DNA of 64,000 nt from an uncultured SAR116 cluster alpha proteobacterium (GTDB taxonomy: Bacteria; Pseudomonadota; Alphaproteobacteria; Puniceispirillales; Marisalimonadaceae). Under the pieces are notes generated by a model that had not been told where the DNA came from, did no database searches, and saw only the letters and a list, made by a program, of their open reading frames with translations. How positions within the stretch are numbered: position 1 is the first letter of the stretch; each line of letters opens with the position of its first letter. The position numbers and the translations under genes were made by a program. Below, in pieces: positions 16,915-24,561 of this stretch. Location: the NCBI GenBank assembly GCA_902623995.1, contig CACNWE010000009.1, positions 1-64,000 of the forward strand, in the 5' to 3' direction.

Positions 16915-17682
16915 TTATTTAAAATTATCCATCCAAGCAATTCCTTCATCAGTCGTGGTTCTTGGCTTATATTCTGCTCCAATAAACCCTTTGTAACCTA
17001 TTTTATAAATTTCTGGAATAATGTAAGAAAAATCTAATTCACCTTTATCTGGTTCAGATCTACCTTTTACTGAAGCTATCTGCACATGACCAATGAAAGG
17101 TAAATTATCTGCAAATCTATTTATGACATTGCCTTGATTGATTTGAACATGATAAAAATCAAACATAATTTTTATACTATCAGAACCTACAAGCTCACAT
17201 ATCTCCTTTGCCTGCTCAACTCTTGTTAAAAAATATCCTGGATTATCATTTAAGTTTAAAGGTTCAATGACTAAACCGATATTACTTTCTTTGACCAATT
17301 CTTTTGCAAATTTTAAATTATCAATAAAAGTCACAAGAGATTTTGTTGATAAATCTGTGACGCCCGCCATTGCATGAATGTTTTTTGATTTAATTACTTT
17401 TGCATACTCAAATGCTTGTAGTAATGCGTCTCTTGCCTCAGACACCCTGGAAGGGACAGCTAATAAACCATTATCACCTTTTTCAATATTACCTTTAATT
17501 GTATTAATACCCATAACAGGTAAGTTTACATCATCCAATGCTTTTTTAATTTCTCGAGAATCATATTGATAAGGAAACTGAAACTCTACTGCATCAAACC
17601 CTTTATCTTTAGCTTTATATATAGCTTCGATTTGAGACATTTCTGTCCATAAAAGACCTAAATTAGCCGAAAATTTATACAT
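16915..17682 (-). CDS. otnI: Hydroxypyruvate isomerase family TIM-barrel protein (OtnI-like)
   Basis: 255-residue sugar-phosphate-isomerase-type barrel of the Hyi family. The N-terminus runs KFSANLGLLWTEM and GFDAVEFQFPY; a predicted general-base Glu lies in VIEPLN and a second in the C-terminal GAEYKP. Family members are hydroxypyruvate isomerases or 2-oxo-tetronate isomerases (OtnI). The OtnC-like gene ends 4 bases upstream, which favours OtnI: isomerisation of 2-oxo-tetronate to 3-oxo-tetronate in L-threonate or D-erythronate breakdown. TAGGA precedes the ATG. Confidence 0.78.
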   Translation of the reverse strand: MYKFSANLGLLWTEMSQIEAIYKAKDKGFDAVEFQFPYQYDSREIKKALDDVNLPVMGINTIKGNIEKGDNGLLAVPSRVSEARDALLQAFEYAKVIKSKNIHAMAGVTDLSTKSLVTFIDNLKFAKELVKESNIGLVIEPLNLNDNPGYFLTRVEQAKEICELVGSDSIKIMFDFYHVQINQGNVINRFADNLPFIGHVQIASVKGRSEPDKGELDFSYIIPEIYKIGYKGFIGAEYKPRTTTDEGIAWMDNFK

Positions 17683-17686
17683 TGTC

Positions 17687-18334
17687 CTAATCCCATTCTA
17701 TGTTAAATTTAGACACTATTTTATCTATTTGAGATGTTTTTAATTCTATTGCGTCTGACCCTCTTAATATAAGAGCTAGTTTAGCAGTAGCTTCTAATTC
17801 TTCAACAGCATTAACTGCTGATTCCAAATCTTTACCAGAAACAACAGGGCCATGATTAGCAAGAAGAACGGCAGATCTTTTTCCAGCAAGACCTTTAATT
17901 GCATCACCCATAGCAGGATCTCCTGGGACAAAGAACGGAAGTAACTTTACCTTACCTAATAACATAACGGAGTAAGGTGTATATGAGGGTAAAACATTAT
18001 CTTCATTAATTCCTGGCAACATTGATAAAGCGACTGAATACGAGGAATGGAGATGTACTACTGCACCAGATTTCATGCCTCTTGTTTCATAAAAAGCCTG
18101 ATGAAGTGGTAATTCTTTTGTTGGAGTAGTCGAGCCAATAATTTCACCAGATTTAGTAACCTTGACTATTTGATTTGGGTCAAGTCTACCAAAAGAAGAT
18201 CCAGAAGGAGTAACCAAAATATTATTATCATCCAAACGTACTGAAATATTTCCGGTTGAACCATGTGTTAAGCCTCTATCAAAAATAGAAGTAGCTAAAA
18301 CACATATTTGCTCTCTTAATTTATTTTCATTCAT
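17687..18334 (-). CDS. otnC: Class II aldolase/adducin-domain protein, 3-oxo-tetronate 4-phosphate decarboxylase-like (OtnC)
   Basis: 215 residues. The N-terminal GLTHGSTGNISVRL and VTPSGSSFG loops bind phosphate and substrate. Zinc ligands are visible in HLHSSYSVAL (two His) and in NHGPV; a catalytic Glu is in TKELPLHQAFY. This pattern matches OtnC better than fuculose-phosphate aldolase because of the TPTKELPLH and LPSYTPY segments. OtnC converts 3-oxo-tetronate 4-phosphate to dihydroxyacetone phosphate and CO2. It is directly upstream of the OtnI-like gene. The kinase OtnK is not in the window. Specificity is inferred from context. Confidence 0.8.
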   Translation of the reverse strand: MNENKLREQICVLATSIFDRGLTHGSTGNISVRLDDNNILVTPSGSSFGRLDPNQIVKVTKSGEIIGSTTPTKELPLHQAFYETRGMKSGAVVHLHSSYSVALSMLPGINEDNVLPSYTPYSVMLLGKVKLLPFFVPGDPAMGDAIKGLAGKRSAVLLANHGPVVSGKDLESAVNAVEELEATAKLALILRGSDAIELKTSQIDKIVSKFNIEWD

Positions 18335-18362
18335 TATTTATACTCAATACGTATATCTTAAT

Positions 18363-18839
18363 TTAGTAACCAAATATCTGATAAAACCCACCGATAGGTG
18401 CACCTATAGCAATATGACTTCCAACTGCTAGAGAACAAGTCATAAATGGTGACGGTGTCTTTGTTCCTAATAAACCTTTACCTAAAGCTGGCATAAAAAA
18501 AAACCAAGGAACAGTTACACTTATCAAACCAAAAATAATGCCATTCATAAGAGATGCACTACATATTTCATATTCTAATAAAATAAAAAAAAATACTGAA
18601 TACATAATTGCAACAGAATAATGAACCATCCAGCCAATTATTAATTCATTTTTAATTGGATCTTCTTCATCGATAGTAGGATTATAAATTTTTCCTCTGG
18701 ACATTACTAATAAAAACCATCTTCCAACCACACCCCAATCAGAAGGATTTATATCATATAATAATTTAAGTAGCCTCTGCCACATATCCATTGCAAGACA
18801 AGATACAATTCCAATAATGACTATGTGAAATATTTCCAT
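18363..18839 (-). CDS. DUF2938 family membrane protein
   Basis: 158 residues from ATG at 18839, preceded by GAGGAAG; a TTG one codon earlier is less likely. Four hydrophobic segments are visible (about 5-20, 67-88, 95-115 and 128-150). Conserved features of DUF2938 include GIVSCLAMDMWQRLL at the N-terminus, GRWFLLVMSRGKI and GWMVHYSVAIMYSV in the middle, and the C-terminal GTKTPSPF. The function of the family is unknown. It is first in the minus operon ending with the lactonase and faces an SDR gene across a divergent region containing an inverted repeat. Confidence 0.75.
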   Translation of the reverse strand: MEIFHIVIIGIVSCLAMDMWQRLLKLLYDINPSDWGVVGRWFLLVMSRGKIYNPTIDEEDPIKNELIIGWMVHYSVAIMYSVFFFILLEYEICSASLMNGIIFGLISVTVPWFFFMPALGKGLLGTKTPSPFMTCSLAVGSHIAIGAPIGGFYQIFGY

Positions 18840-18892
18840 CAAACTTCCTCTATTTTTAAAATTTTTCTAGCATTGGATAGTTGAACGATATA

Positions 18893-18909
18893 AAACACTA
18901 TAAGTGTTT
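18893..18909. promoter_or_regulatory. Inverted repeat, operator candidate in divergent region
   Basis: AAACACT and AGTGTTT are exact reverse complements separated by three bases (ATA). The site sits about 55 bases before DUF2938 on the minus strand and about 65 bases before the SDR start on the plus strand. Arm length and spacing suit a dimeric repressor. No regulator is encoded nearby, so the binder is unknown. Confidence 0.45.
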
Positions 18910-18974
18910 ATATGAAATATATCTATTGTTAATATATTCTTATAATTCAACCAAATCAAATACAGGGGGTGTTT

Positions 18975-19709
18975 ATGGCTAATTTTAATGGACAAACTGC
19001 AGTTATTACTGGTGGAGCTCAAGGGATTGGACTAGCAACTGCAAAAAGATTTATTAATGATGGCTGTGAAGTTATGATTTGGGATATTGATAAAAAGTTG
19101 GGTATGGATGCTGCAAAAGAACTTAATTGCCATTTTTTAGAAGTTGATCAAACTGATAATAAAGTTGTAGAGCAAGCTACGGCTGAAACAATTAACAAGC
19201 TAAAAAAAATTGACATATTAGTATGTAGTGCAGGTATAGCAGGTCCGACCTTTTCAACATGGGATTATCCAGTTGAAGAGTGGTCAAAAGTTTTCAACGT
19301 AAATGTTAATGGTGTGTTTTATTGCAACAAATATGTTGTTAAAACTATGCGAGAAAACGGATATGGTAGGATTATTAATATAGCATCTATTGCCGGAAAA
19401 GAAGGCAACCCTAATGCTCCTGCTTACTCAGCATCAAAGGCTGCTGTTATTGGATTAACTAAATCTCTTGGAAAAGAAACGGCTGATCAAGATATTGCAG
19501 TTAATTGTATTACTCCTGCAACGGCAAAAACAAGAATACTTGATCAAGTATCACAAGAATTTATTGATTACATGCTGTCTAAAATACCAAGAAAAAGATT
19601 TGTAACCGTTGATGAGATTGCTTCTTTAATTACTTTCTTAGGAAGTAAGGAGAATAGTTTTACTACAGCTGGAGTATTTGACATATCAGGAGGTAGAGCT
19701 ACATATTAA
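18975..19709 (+). CDS. Short-chain dehydrogenase/reductase (FabG-like)
   Basis: 244 residues from ATG at 18975, chosen over GTG at 18969 because AGGGGG (18964-18969) then sits five bases upstream. The cofactor loop is TGGAQGIG and the catalytic residues are present: Ser in NIASIAG, and YSASK. An acidic DID after the second strand (WDIDKK) predicts NAD(H) preference. The C-terminal ISGGRATY end is usual. It is a classical SDR acting on a hydroxyl/keto pair, probably of a sugar or hydroxy acid given the neighbours. The stop codon is one base before a chain of hairpins. Confidence 0.85.
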   Translation: MANFNGQTAVITGGAQGIGLATAKRFINDGCEVMIWDIDKKLGMDAAKELNCHFLEVDQTDNKVVEQATAETINKLKKIDILVCSAGIAGPTFSTWDYPVEEWSKVFNVNVNGVFYCNKYVVKTMRENGYGRIINIASIAGKEGNPNAPAYSASKAAVIGLTKSLGKETADQDIAVNCITPATAKTRILDQVSQEFIDYMLSKIPRKRFVTVDEIASLITFLGSKENSFTTAGVFDISGGRATY

Positions 19710-19710
19710 T

Positions 19711-19806
19711 GGTGAGGATTTTAAGGAGATCCTCTGCACCTAATTCAAACTAATCACTAGGGAGGGAAGTATTAGTTTTGAGCACAATTAAACGGGGGAG
19801 TTTAAT
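19711..19806. ncRNA. Candidate structured RNA: three consecutive hairpins with purine-rich loops (anti-SD-like loops if read on the minus strand)
   Basis: Three adjacent stem-loops lie between the 3' ends of an SDR gene and lysE. H1 (19711-19740): GGTG/CACC plus AGGAT/ATCCT with a CTG bulge, loop TTTAAGGAG. H2 (19747-19778): AAACTAAT/ATTAGTTT plus ACT/AGT with a single C bulge, loop AGGGAGGGA. H3 (19787-19806): ATTAAAC/GTTTAAT, loop GGGGGA. On the plus strand every loop has a GGA core, as in CsrA-sequestering RNAs. On the minus strand the loops read TCCCCC, TCCCTCCCT and CTCCTTAAA, like the anti-SD loops of alphaproteobacterial CCUCCUCCC ('cuckoo') small RNAs. A perfect minus-strand TATAAT (19819-19824) would start transcription just before H3, though without a good -35. 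Strand and function are inference. Confidence 0.5.
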
Positions 19807-19818
19807 GAACTTTGCATT

Positions 19819-19824
19819 ATTATA
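19819..19824 (-). promoter_or_regulatory. Possible -10 element for a minus-strand transcript of the three-hairpin region
   Basis: The minus strand reads TATAAT here, an exact match to the -10 consensus, with a predicted start around 19811, immediately before hairpin H3. No convincing -35 is seen 16-18 bases upstream (best match only GAC). In so AT-rich a genome such hexamers are common, so this is weak alone and rests on its position. Confidence 0.25.
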
Positions 19825-19924
19825 TGTCGATTCGTTGGGTAAGTCGTGATATGTTTTGTAAATCAAAAAACAAAGTATATATTTGCCAAAAATTTGAGCA
19901 TAAAAAATTAGCTAAATTAGTAGG

Positions 19925-19941
19925 TGATTAATATTTAATCA
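19925..19941. terminator. AT-rich hairpin at the 3' end of lysE / SDR intergenic region
   Basis: TGATTAA and TTAATCA form a perfect 7-base stem with a TAT loop. It is followed on the plus strand by a short T-rich run (TTTTAT), and on the minus strand it begins 3 bases after the lysE stop codon. It may end transcription in either direction, but the stem has only one G-C pair. The rest of 19807-19924 holds a weak stem near 19822-19852 and otherwise nothing I recognise. Confidence 0.3.
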
Positions 19942-19943
19942 TT

Positions 19944-20546
19944 TTATATCTCTGAATTTAATTCCATGAAAGCGGAAAGGACAACAACTGCAAATAAAGC
20001 CAGGCCCATTCCCCTGTTAACCCAAATTTGTTTATTAACACCTAATGACCATTTCTTTAGACTTATTCCTAACCAAAGCCATAATAAATGTATTGGTATC
20101 CAAATAGAATTAACAATAATAAATTTTACAATAATTTCAGTATTGAATGATGCCAGTCCAAGAGATAAAACTACAAACAAGTGACCTTGCACAACATAAG
20201 CTTTAGGATTAACAAATTGTAAAAAAATACCTTCATACAATCTAGGTACTTTCAAACTCTGCTTAAACCCAGTTTTGTTGTCAGACGTAGCTATTCGCCA
20301 AGATAGAAAAGATAAATAAGATAAAGAAAGAAGCAAGAAAGTAATTTCAACACCATCAATCTCAAACAAAAATTGTTTGAAGCCTAAAACTACTAATAGT
20401 GCAACTCCATTAGTTCCAAAAAATAAACCAATGAGATACATCATACCAACTTTCCAACCAAAGCCTGCACCAACACCTGCTAATGATAATACACCTGGGC
20501 CAGGAGTAACCATCATTAAAAAACTAATAATTATGTATGTAATCAT
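19944..20546 (-). CDS. LysE/RhtB family amino-acid exporter
   Basis: 200 residues with about six membrane helices. The N-terminal MMVTPGPGVLSLAGVGAGFG (residues 11-30) carries the TPGP motif typical of LysE/RhtB translocators, and the following GLFFGTNG is also family-like. Members export amino acids or derivatives. The inner-membrane helices alternate as expected, and a basic segment (SLKKWSLGVNKQIWVNRG) precedes the last helix. A small inverted repeat (TGTAGA/TCTACA, 20554-20571) lies just upstream of the start. The cargo is unknown. Confidence 0.83.
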   Translation of the reverse strand: MITYIIISFLMMVTPGPGVLSLAGVGAGFGWKVGMMYLIGLFFGTNGVALLVVLGFKQFLFEIDGVEITFLLLSLSYLSFLSWRIATSDNKTGFKQSLKVPRLYEGIFLQFVNPKAYVVQGHLFVVLSLGLASFNTEIIVKFIIVNSIWIPIHLLWLWLGISLKKWSLGVNKQIWVNRGMGLALFAVVVLSAFMELNSEI

Positions 20547-20629
20547 CTGAACTTGTAGAAGATTCTCTACACCTTGAACTTAATGAAAAATAACCTGTTA
20601 ACCATACTATGAATGATGTTAATGCAATA

Positions 20630-22042
20630 TTATAGGAAAAGTTTACCTGGATTCATTATTTTATGAGGATCAAAAGCTTCTTTTACACTTTTCATAACAT
20701 TTACTGCATTACCTAACTCTTTGAACATATATTTTCTTTTACCTTGGCCAACTCCATGTTCACCTGTGCATGTACCATCCATTCTTATAGCTCTCTCAGA
20801 TATTCTTACTAAAAATTCATCTAACTTATCTAACTCATTTTTGTTATTTTTATCAATTAAGAGTGCAACGTGAAAATTTCCATCTCCTGCGTGACTTACT
20901 ATTGGACCTATTAATTCATTTTGTTCCATATCCTCAATAGTTTCTGTGATGCAATCCGATAATTTTGAAATAGGCACGCAGACATCTGTAGAATATAGTT
21001 CTGCCTCTGGTCTTACAGCTCTACATGACCAATAAGCATCATGCCTTGCTTTCCATAATTTATTTCTGTCCTCATTGTTAGAAGTCCATTCAAAATCTTT
21101 ACCTCCAAAATCAGATGATATCTCTCCAAATAACTCCGACTGTTCATCAACAGATGACTGACTTCCATGAAATTCTACCAACAACAATGGAGCTTCAGGA
21201 AGATTTGTTTTGGAATAATTATTAACAGCCTTTACCTGTGCTGTATCCATAAATTCTATTCTAGCAACAGGGATACCAGCTTGAATAGTCATAATAACCG
21301 CATCAGTTGCATTTTTTACTGTTGGGAAACTTACTCTTCCACCAGCTATAACCTCTGGGATACCATAGAGTTTGAGAGTAATTTCTGTAGTTATACCCAA
21401 AGTCCCTTCAGAACCAACCATTAGCCTTGTTAAGTCATATCCAGCAGAACTTTTCCTTGCCTTATTTGCTGTTTTAATTATCTGACCGTCTGGAGTAACA
21501 ACCTCCAAAGCTATGACATTGTCCTTCATTGTACCATAACGAACCGCATTTGTTCCTGAGGCTCGTGTAGCAGTCATTCCACCTATTGAGGCATTTGCCC
21601 CTGGATCAATTGGAAAAAATAAACCTGTGTCTCTTAAGTATGTATTAAGCTGCTCTCTCGTTACACCTGGTTGAACAACAACTAGAAGGTCATCTTGATA
21701 TACCTTCAATATTTTGTTCATATTGTTCATATCAATAGAAATTCCTCCAAAAGGTGCATTGAGATGCCCTTCGAAGGAAGAACCAACACCAAATGGTATA
21801 ATTGGGCACTTATATTCTTTACAAATATTTACAACTTTTTGAACATCCTCTTTTGTTTCAACAAATACAACACCATTTGGTAATTCAGATTCGTGTATCG
21901 TCATTGTATGAGTGTGTTGTTCTAAAATACTCTGACTATCTGAAAATTGCTGTCCAAATTCTTCTTTTAACTTTTTTACACATAACTTGATACTTACAGG
22001 ATCATAATTATCTGAAGACCAAATTGAAGTATTACCATCCAT
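20630..22042 (-). CDS. FAD-linked oxidase of the D-lactate dehydrogenase / GlcD family, copy 2
   Basis: 470 residues. It has an FAD-binding PCMH domain (about 55-235) with CPIIPFGVGSSFEGH and GSEGTLGITTEITLKL, then the FAD-oxidase C-terminal domain with SHAGDGNFHV, the active-site-type CTGEHGVGQGKRKY and a terminal MNPGKLFL. The length fits cytochrome-linked D-lactate dehydrogenases (Dld/GlcD group). It is a close paralogue of the gene 32 bases upstream, about three-quarters identical by eye. Differences in the putative substrate region include EAELYSTDVC here against EADYIATDVC there. These enzymes oxidise 2-hydroxy acids and feed electrons to quinone or cytochrome. SD-like AGAGG precedes the ATG. 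Confidence 0.87.
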   Translation of the reverse strand: MDGNTSIWSSDNYDPVSIKLCVKKLKEEFGQQFSDSQSILEQHTHTMTIHESELPNGVVFVETKEDVQKVVNICKEYKCPIIPFGVGSSFEGHLNAPFGGISIDMNNMNKILKVYQDDLLVVVQPGVTREQLNTYLRDTGLFFPIDPGANASIGGMTATRASGTNAVRYGTMKDNVIALEVVTPDGQIIKTANKARKSSAGYDLTRLMVGSEGTLGITTEITLKLYGIPEVIAGGRVSFPTVKNATDAVIMTIQAGIPVARIEFMDTAQVKAVNNYSKTNLPEAPLLLVEFHGSQSSVDEQSELFGEISSDFGGKDFEWTSNNEDRNKLWKARHDAYWSCRAVRPEAELYSTDVCVPISKLSDCITETIEDMEQNELIGPIVSHAGDGNFHVALLIDKNNKNELDKLDEFLVRISERAIRMDGTCTGEHGVGQGKRKYMFKELGNAVNVMKSVKEAFDPHKIMNPGKLFL

Positions 22043-22074
22043 ATTTAATGCCTCTAAAATATTCGATTTTATTT

Positions 22075-23487
22075 CTACAAAATTTTTCCAGGATTCATAA
22101 TACCTTTGGGGTCTAATTCTTCCTTAATTAATTTCATAAAATTTACCGCAGAACCTAACTCCTCAAGTAAATACTGTTTTTTACCTTGCCCTACTCCATG
22201 TTCACCTGTACATGTGCCATCCATACTAATTGCTCTATGAGCTAATCTTTCTAAGAAACCATTCGCAACATCAATTTCATTCTGGTCTTTGGGATCGATT
22301 AAAAGTTGAACATGAAAATTTCCATCTCCAACATGACCAACAATAGGACCAAATAATTTATTTTGCTCCATATCTTCAATGGTTTCTGTAATGCATTCCG
22401 AGAGTCTTGAAATAGGCACACACACGTCTGTTGCGATATAATCTGCCTCTGGTCTACATGCTTTTACAGCATAATAAACATCATGCCTAGCTTTCCATAA
22501 TTTATTTCTTTCTTCAATATTAGCGTTCCACTCAAAATTATTCCCTCCAAAATCTTTAGAAATCTCATTAAATAATTCTGACTGCTCTTTAACAGAAGAT
22601 TTGCTTCCATGAAACTCTAAGAGCAACAAGGGTGATTCTGGTAAACTCAATTTAGAATAATTATTAACTGCTTTAACTTGTGCAATGTCTAATAATTCAA
22701 TTCTAGCTACTGGTATACCAGCTTGTATCGTCATGATAACTGCATCAGTTGCATCTTTTACAGAAGGGAACGTGCACCTGCCAGCTCCAATTTCCTCAGG
22801 TATGCCATAAAGTTTAAGAGTAATTTCAGTAATTACACCCAAAGTTCCTTCAGAACCAACAATTAATCTTGTTAAATCATATCCAGCTGAACTTTTTCTT
22901 GCTCTACTGGCAGTTTTTATTATCTCACCATTTGGCATAACAACTTCAAGAGATAAAACATTGTCTTTCATTGTACCGTAACGAACTGCATTTGTTCCAG
23001 AAGCTCGTGTAGATGTCATTCCACCAATTGAGGCATTCGCGCCAGGATCAATAGGAAAAAATAAACCTGTATCTCTTAGATATGTATTAAGTTGTTCTCT
23101 TGTTACACCAGGTTGTACTACAACAGTAGAATCTTCAGGGTGAACTTCTATAATATTATTGAGATTGTTCATATCAATTGAGATTCCACCAAAATTGGCA
23201 TTTAGGTGCCCCTCCAGAGAAGAACCTGCACCAAAGGGGATAATTGGGCAACCATGTTCGTGACAAATTTTTACAGTTTTTTGAACATCTTCCTTACTAT
23301 ATGCAAAAACAACACCATCAGGTAGTTCGGGTGTATGAACTGTAGTTGTGCTAGTATGTTGTTCACGAACGGATTTAGATATTGAAAATTGTTGACCAAA
23401 TTCTTTTTTCAATGCTTCTACAGCTTTTTCAATATTATAATCAAATTTACTATAAAATGAGTTGTTGTTTATATCTAAGATTGTCAC
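22075..23487 (-). CDS. FAD-linked oxidase of the D-lactate dehydrogenase / GlcD family, copy 1
   Basis: 470 residues, the same length and architecture as its downstream paralogue: PCMH domain with CPIIPFGAGSSLEGH and GSEGTLGVITEITLKL, C-terminal domain with GHVGDGNFHVQLL, CTGEHGVGQGKKQY and a final MNPGKIL. The GTG start at 23487 has an AGG eight bases upstream. It probably oxidises D-lactate or a similar 2-hydroxy acid in the membrane-linked respiratory chain. Lactate would be a product of the L-fuconate-type route encoded at 28361-31521, although that route yields L-lactate and the enantiomer preference here is unknown. It is divergent from the KDG kinase. Confidence 0.87.
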   Translation of the reverse strand: MTILDINNNSFYSKFDYNIEKAVEALKKEFGQQFSISKSVREQHTSTTTVHTPELPDGVVFAYSKEDVQKTVKICHEHGCPIIPFGAGSSLEGHLNANFGGISIDMNNLNNIIEVHPEDSTVVVQPGVTREQLNTYLRDTGLFFPIDPGANASIGGMTSTRASGTNAVRYGTMKDNVLSLEVVMPNGEIIKTASRARKSSAGYDLTRLIVGSEGTLGVITEITLKLYGIPEEIGAGRCTFPSVKDATDAVIMTIQAGIPVARIELLDIAQVKAVNNYSKLSLPESPLLLLEFHGSKSSVKEQSELFNEISKDFGGNNFEWNANIEERNKLWKARHDVYYAVKACRPEADYIATDVCVPISRLSECITETIEDMEQNKLFGPIVGHVGDGNFHVQLLIDPKDQNEIDVANGFLERLAHRAISMDGTCTGEHGVGQGKKQYLLEELGSAVNFMKLIKEELDPKGIMNPGKIL

Positions 23488-23612
23488 CAGTAAACCTCAT
23501 ATTTTCCTAAACTACTCTACAATATATATATTTTAAAATAAAGATTGAGTAAATTATTACATTTTAATAATTATAGTAACCATAAAATTTATATCTTAAG
23601 GATACTTATGAA

Positions 23613-24548
23613 ATGCGCAAAAAAGCTATCTTTTTAGGGGAATGCATGATTGAGCTAAACGGTGATATATCTTCTTTAGGAAATTCAAATTCACTGATGG
23701 AGGTTAATTTTGGAGGTGATACTTATAATTCTGCAGTTTATTTTTCACGATTAACAAATAAGGAAACCAATACTTTTTACTGCACAGCTCTTTCAAAAGA
23801 TAGTTTTTCTAAGAAAATGATGGAGAGATTCAAAATTGAAAAACTTAATTGTGATCTTATTAGGATAGATGGAAAAAATCCGCCAGGATTATATTCTATT
23901 GAAATCAATGAAAAAGGAGAACGAAGCTTTTCCTATTGGAGAGATCAATCACCATCTAAAAATATTTTTTTAGGATTAAAAGGAAAGCATCTCTTAGATA
24001 ATATAAGCAACTCAGATATTTTTTATTACTCCGGTATTTCTGCTGGCATACTTGATGAAAATCAAAAACAACAACTAATTAAGGTTGGAGCTACAGCTGA
24101 TGTTTGTGCTTTTGATTTTAATTTTAGACATCAATTACATTATGACAAAAATAGATCGCAATCACTATTTATAGAAATTAATAATTATGTAAATATTAAT
24201 TTTGTCTCTTATGATGATGTTAAAGCTCTATTTAAGATTAAAAAACCAAATGAAATCTTTAATCTATTGAATAATGAAAAAAATCTGATTTTATTGAGAT
24301 ATAAAAATTCAATCATATTTAAAAACCTTGATCAAGAAATAAAAACCATTACTGTTCCGCATGGTGAGGTTGTAGATACAACTGCTGCAGGAGATGCTTT
24401 CAACGGCTCATTCTTGGCATTGATGAACAATGGTAAAAATACTAGTATTGAAGAAATTATATTAAAATCTCATGCTGTCACCAGAGAAGTCATCAAATAT
24501 AAAGGGGCGATTATCAAAAAAAATCAGATGCCTAAATTAAGTATATAA
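23613..24548 (+). CDS. kdgK: PfkB family sugar kinase, 2-dehydro-3-deoxygluconate kinase-like
   Basis: 311 residues of the ribokinase fold. The N-terminal IFLGECMIELNG and VNFGGDTYNSAVYFSRL (near 29-46) are typical of KDG kinases. The second PfkB signature DTTAAGDAFNGSFLAL near 253-268 contains the catalytic Asp. KdgK phosphorylates 2-keto-3-deoxygluconate to KDPG, which Eda cleaves; an Eda gene is at 32233 and an aldonate dehydratase at 26404. AAGGA precedes the start. It is followed 13 bases later by a 2-hydroxyacid dehydrogenase. Confidence 0.82.
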   Translation: MRKKAIFLGECMIELNGDISSLGNSNSLMEVNFGGDTYNSAVYFSRLTNKETNTFYCTALSKDSFSKKMMERFKIEKLNCDLIRIDGKNPPGLYSIEINEKGERSFSYWRDQSPSKNIFLGLKGKHLLDNISNSDIFYYSGISAGILDENQKQQLIKVGATADVCAFDFNFRHQLHYDKNRSQSLFIEINNYVNINFVSYDDVKALFKIKKPNEIFNLLNNEKNLILLRYKNSIIFKNLDQEIKTITVPHGEVVDTTAAGDAFNGSFLALMNNGKNTSIEEIILKSHAVTREVIKYKGAIIKKNQMPKLSI

Positions 24549-24561
24549 AGGGATATTTTGA

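Noticed and set aside
19807-19924. tRNA or rRNA fragment in the longest intergenic stretch
   Set aside because: No cloverleaf arms, no TTCRA box and no CCA; only weak AT-rich stems are present.
20554-20571. TGTAGA/TCTACA hairpin upstream of lysE as a riboswitch or attenuator
   Set aside because: Only a six-base stem with no terminator-like partner; not enough to call a regulatory RNA.
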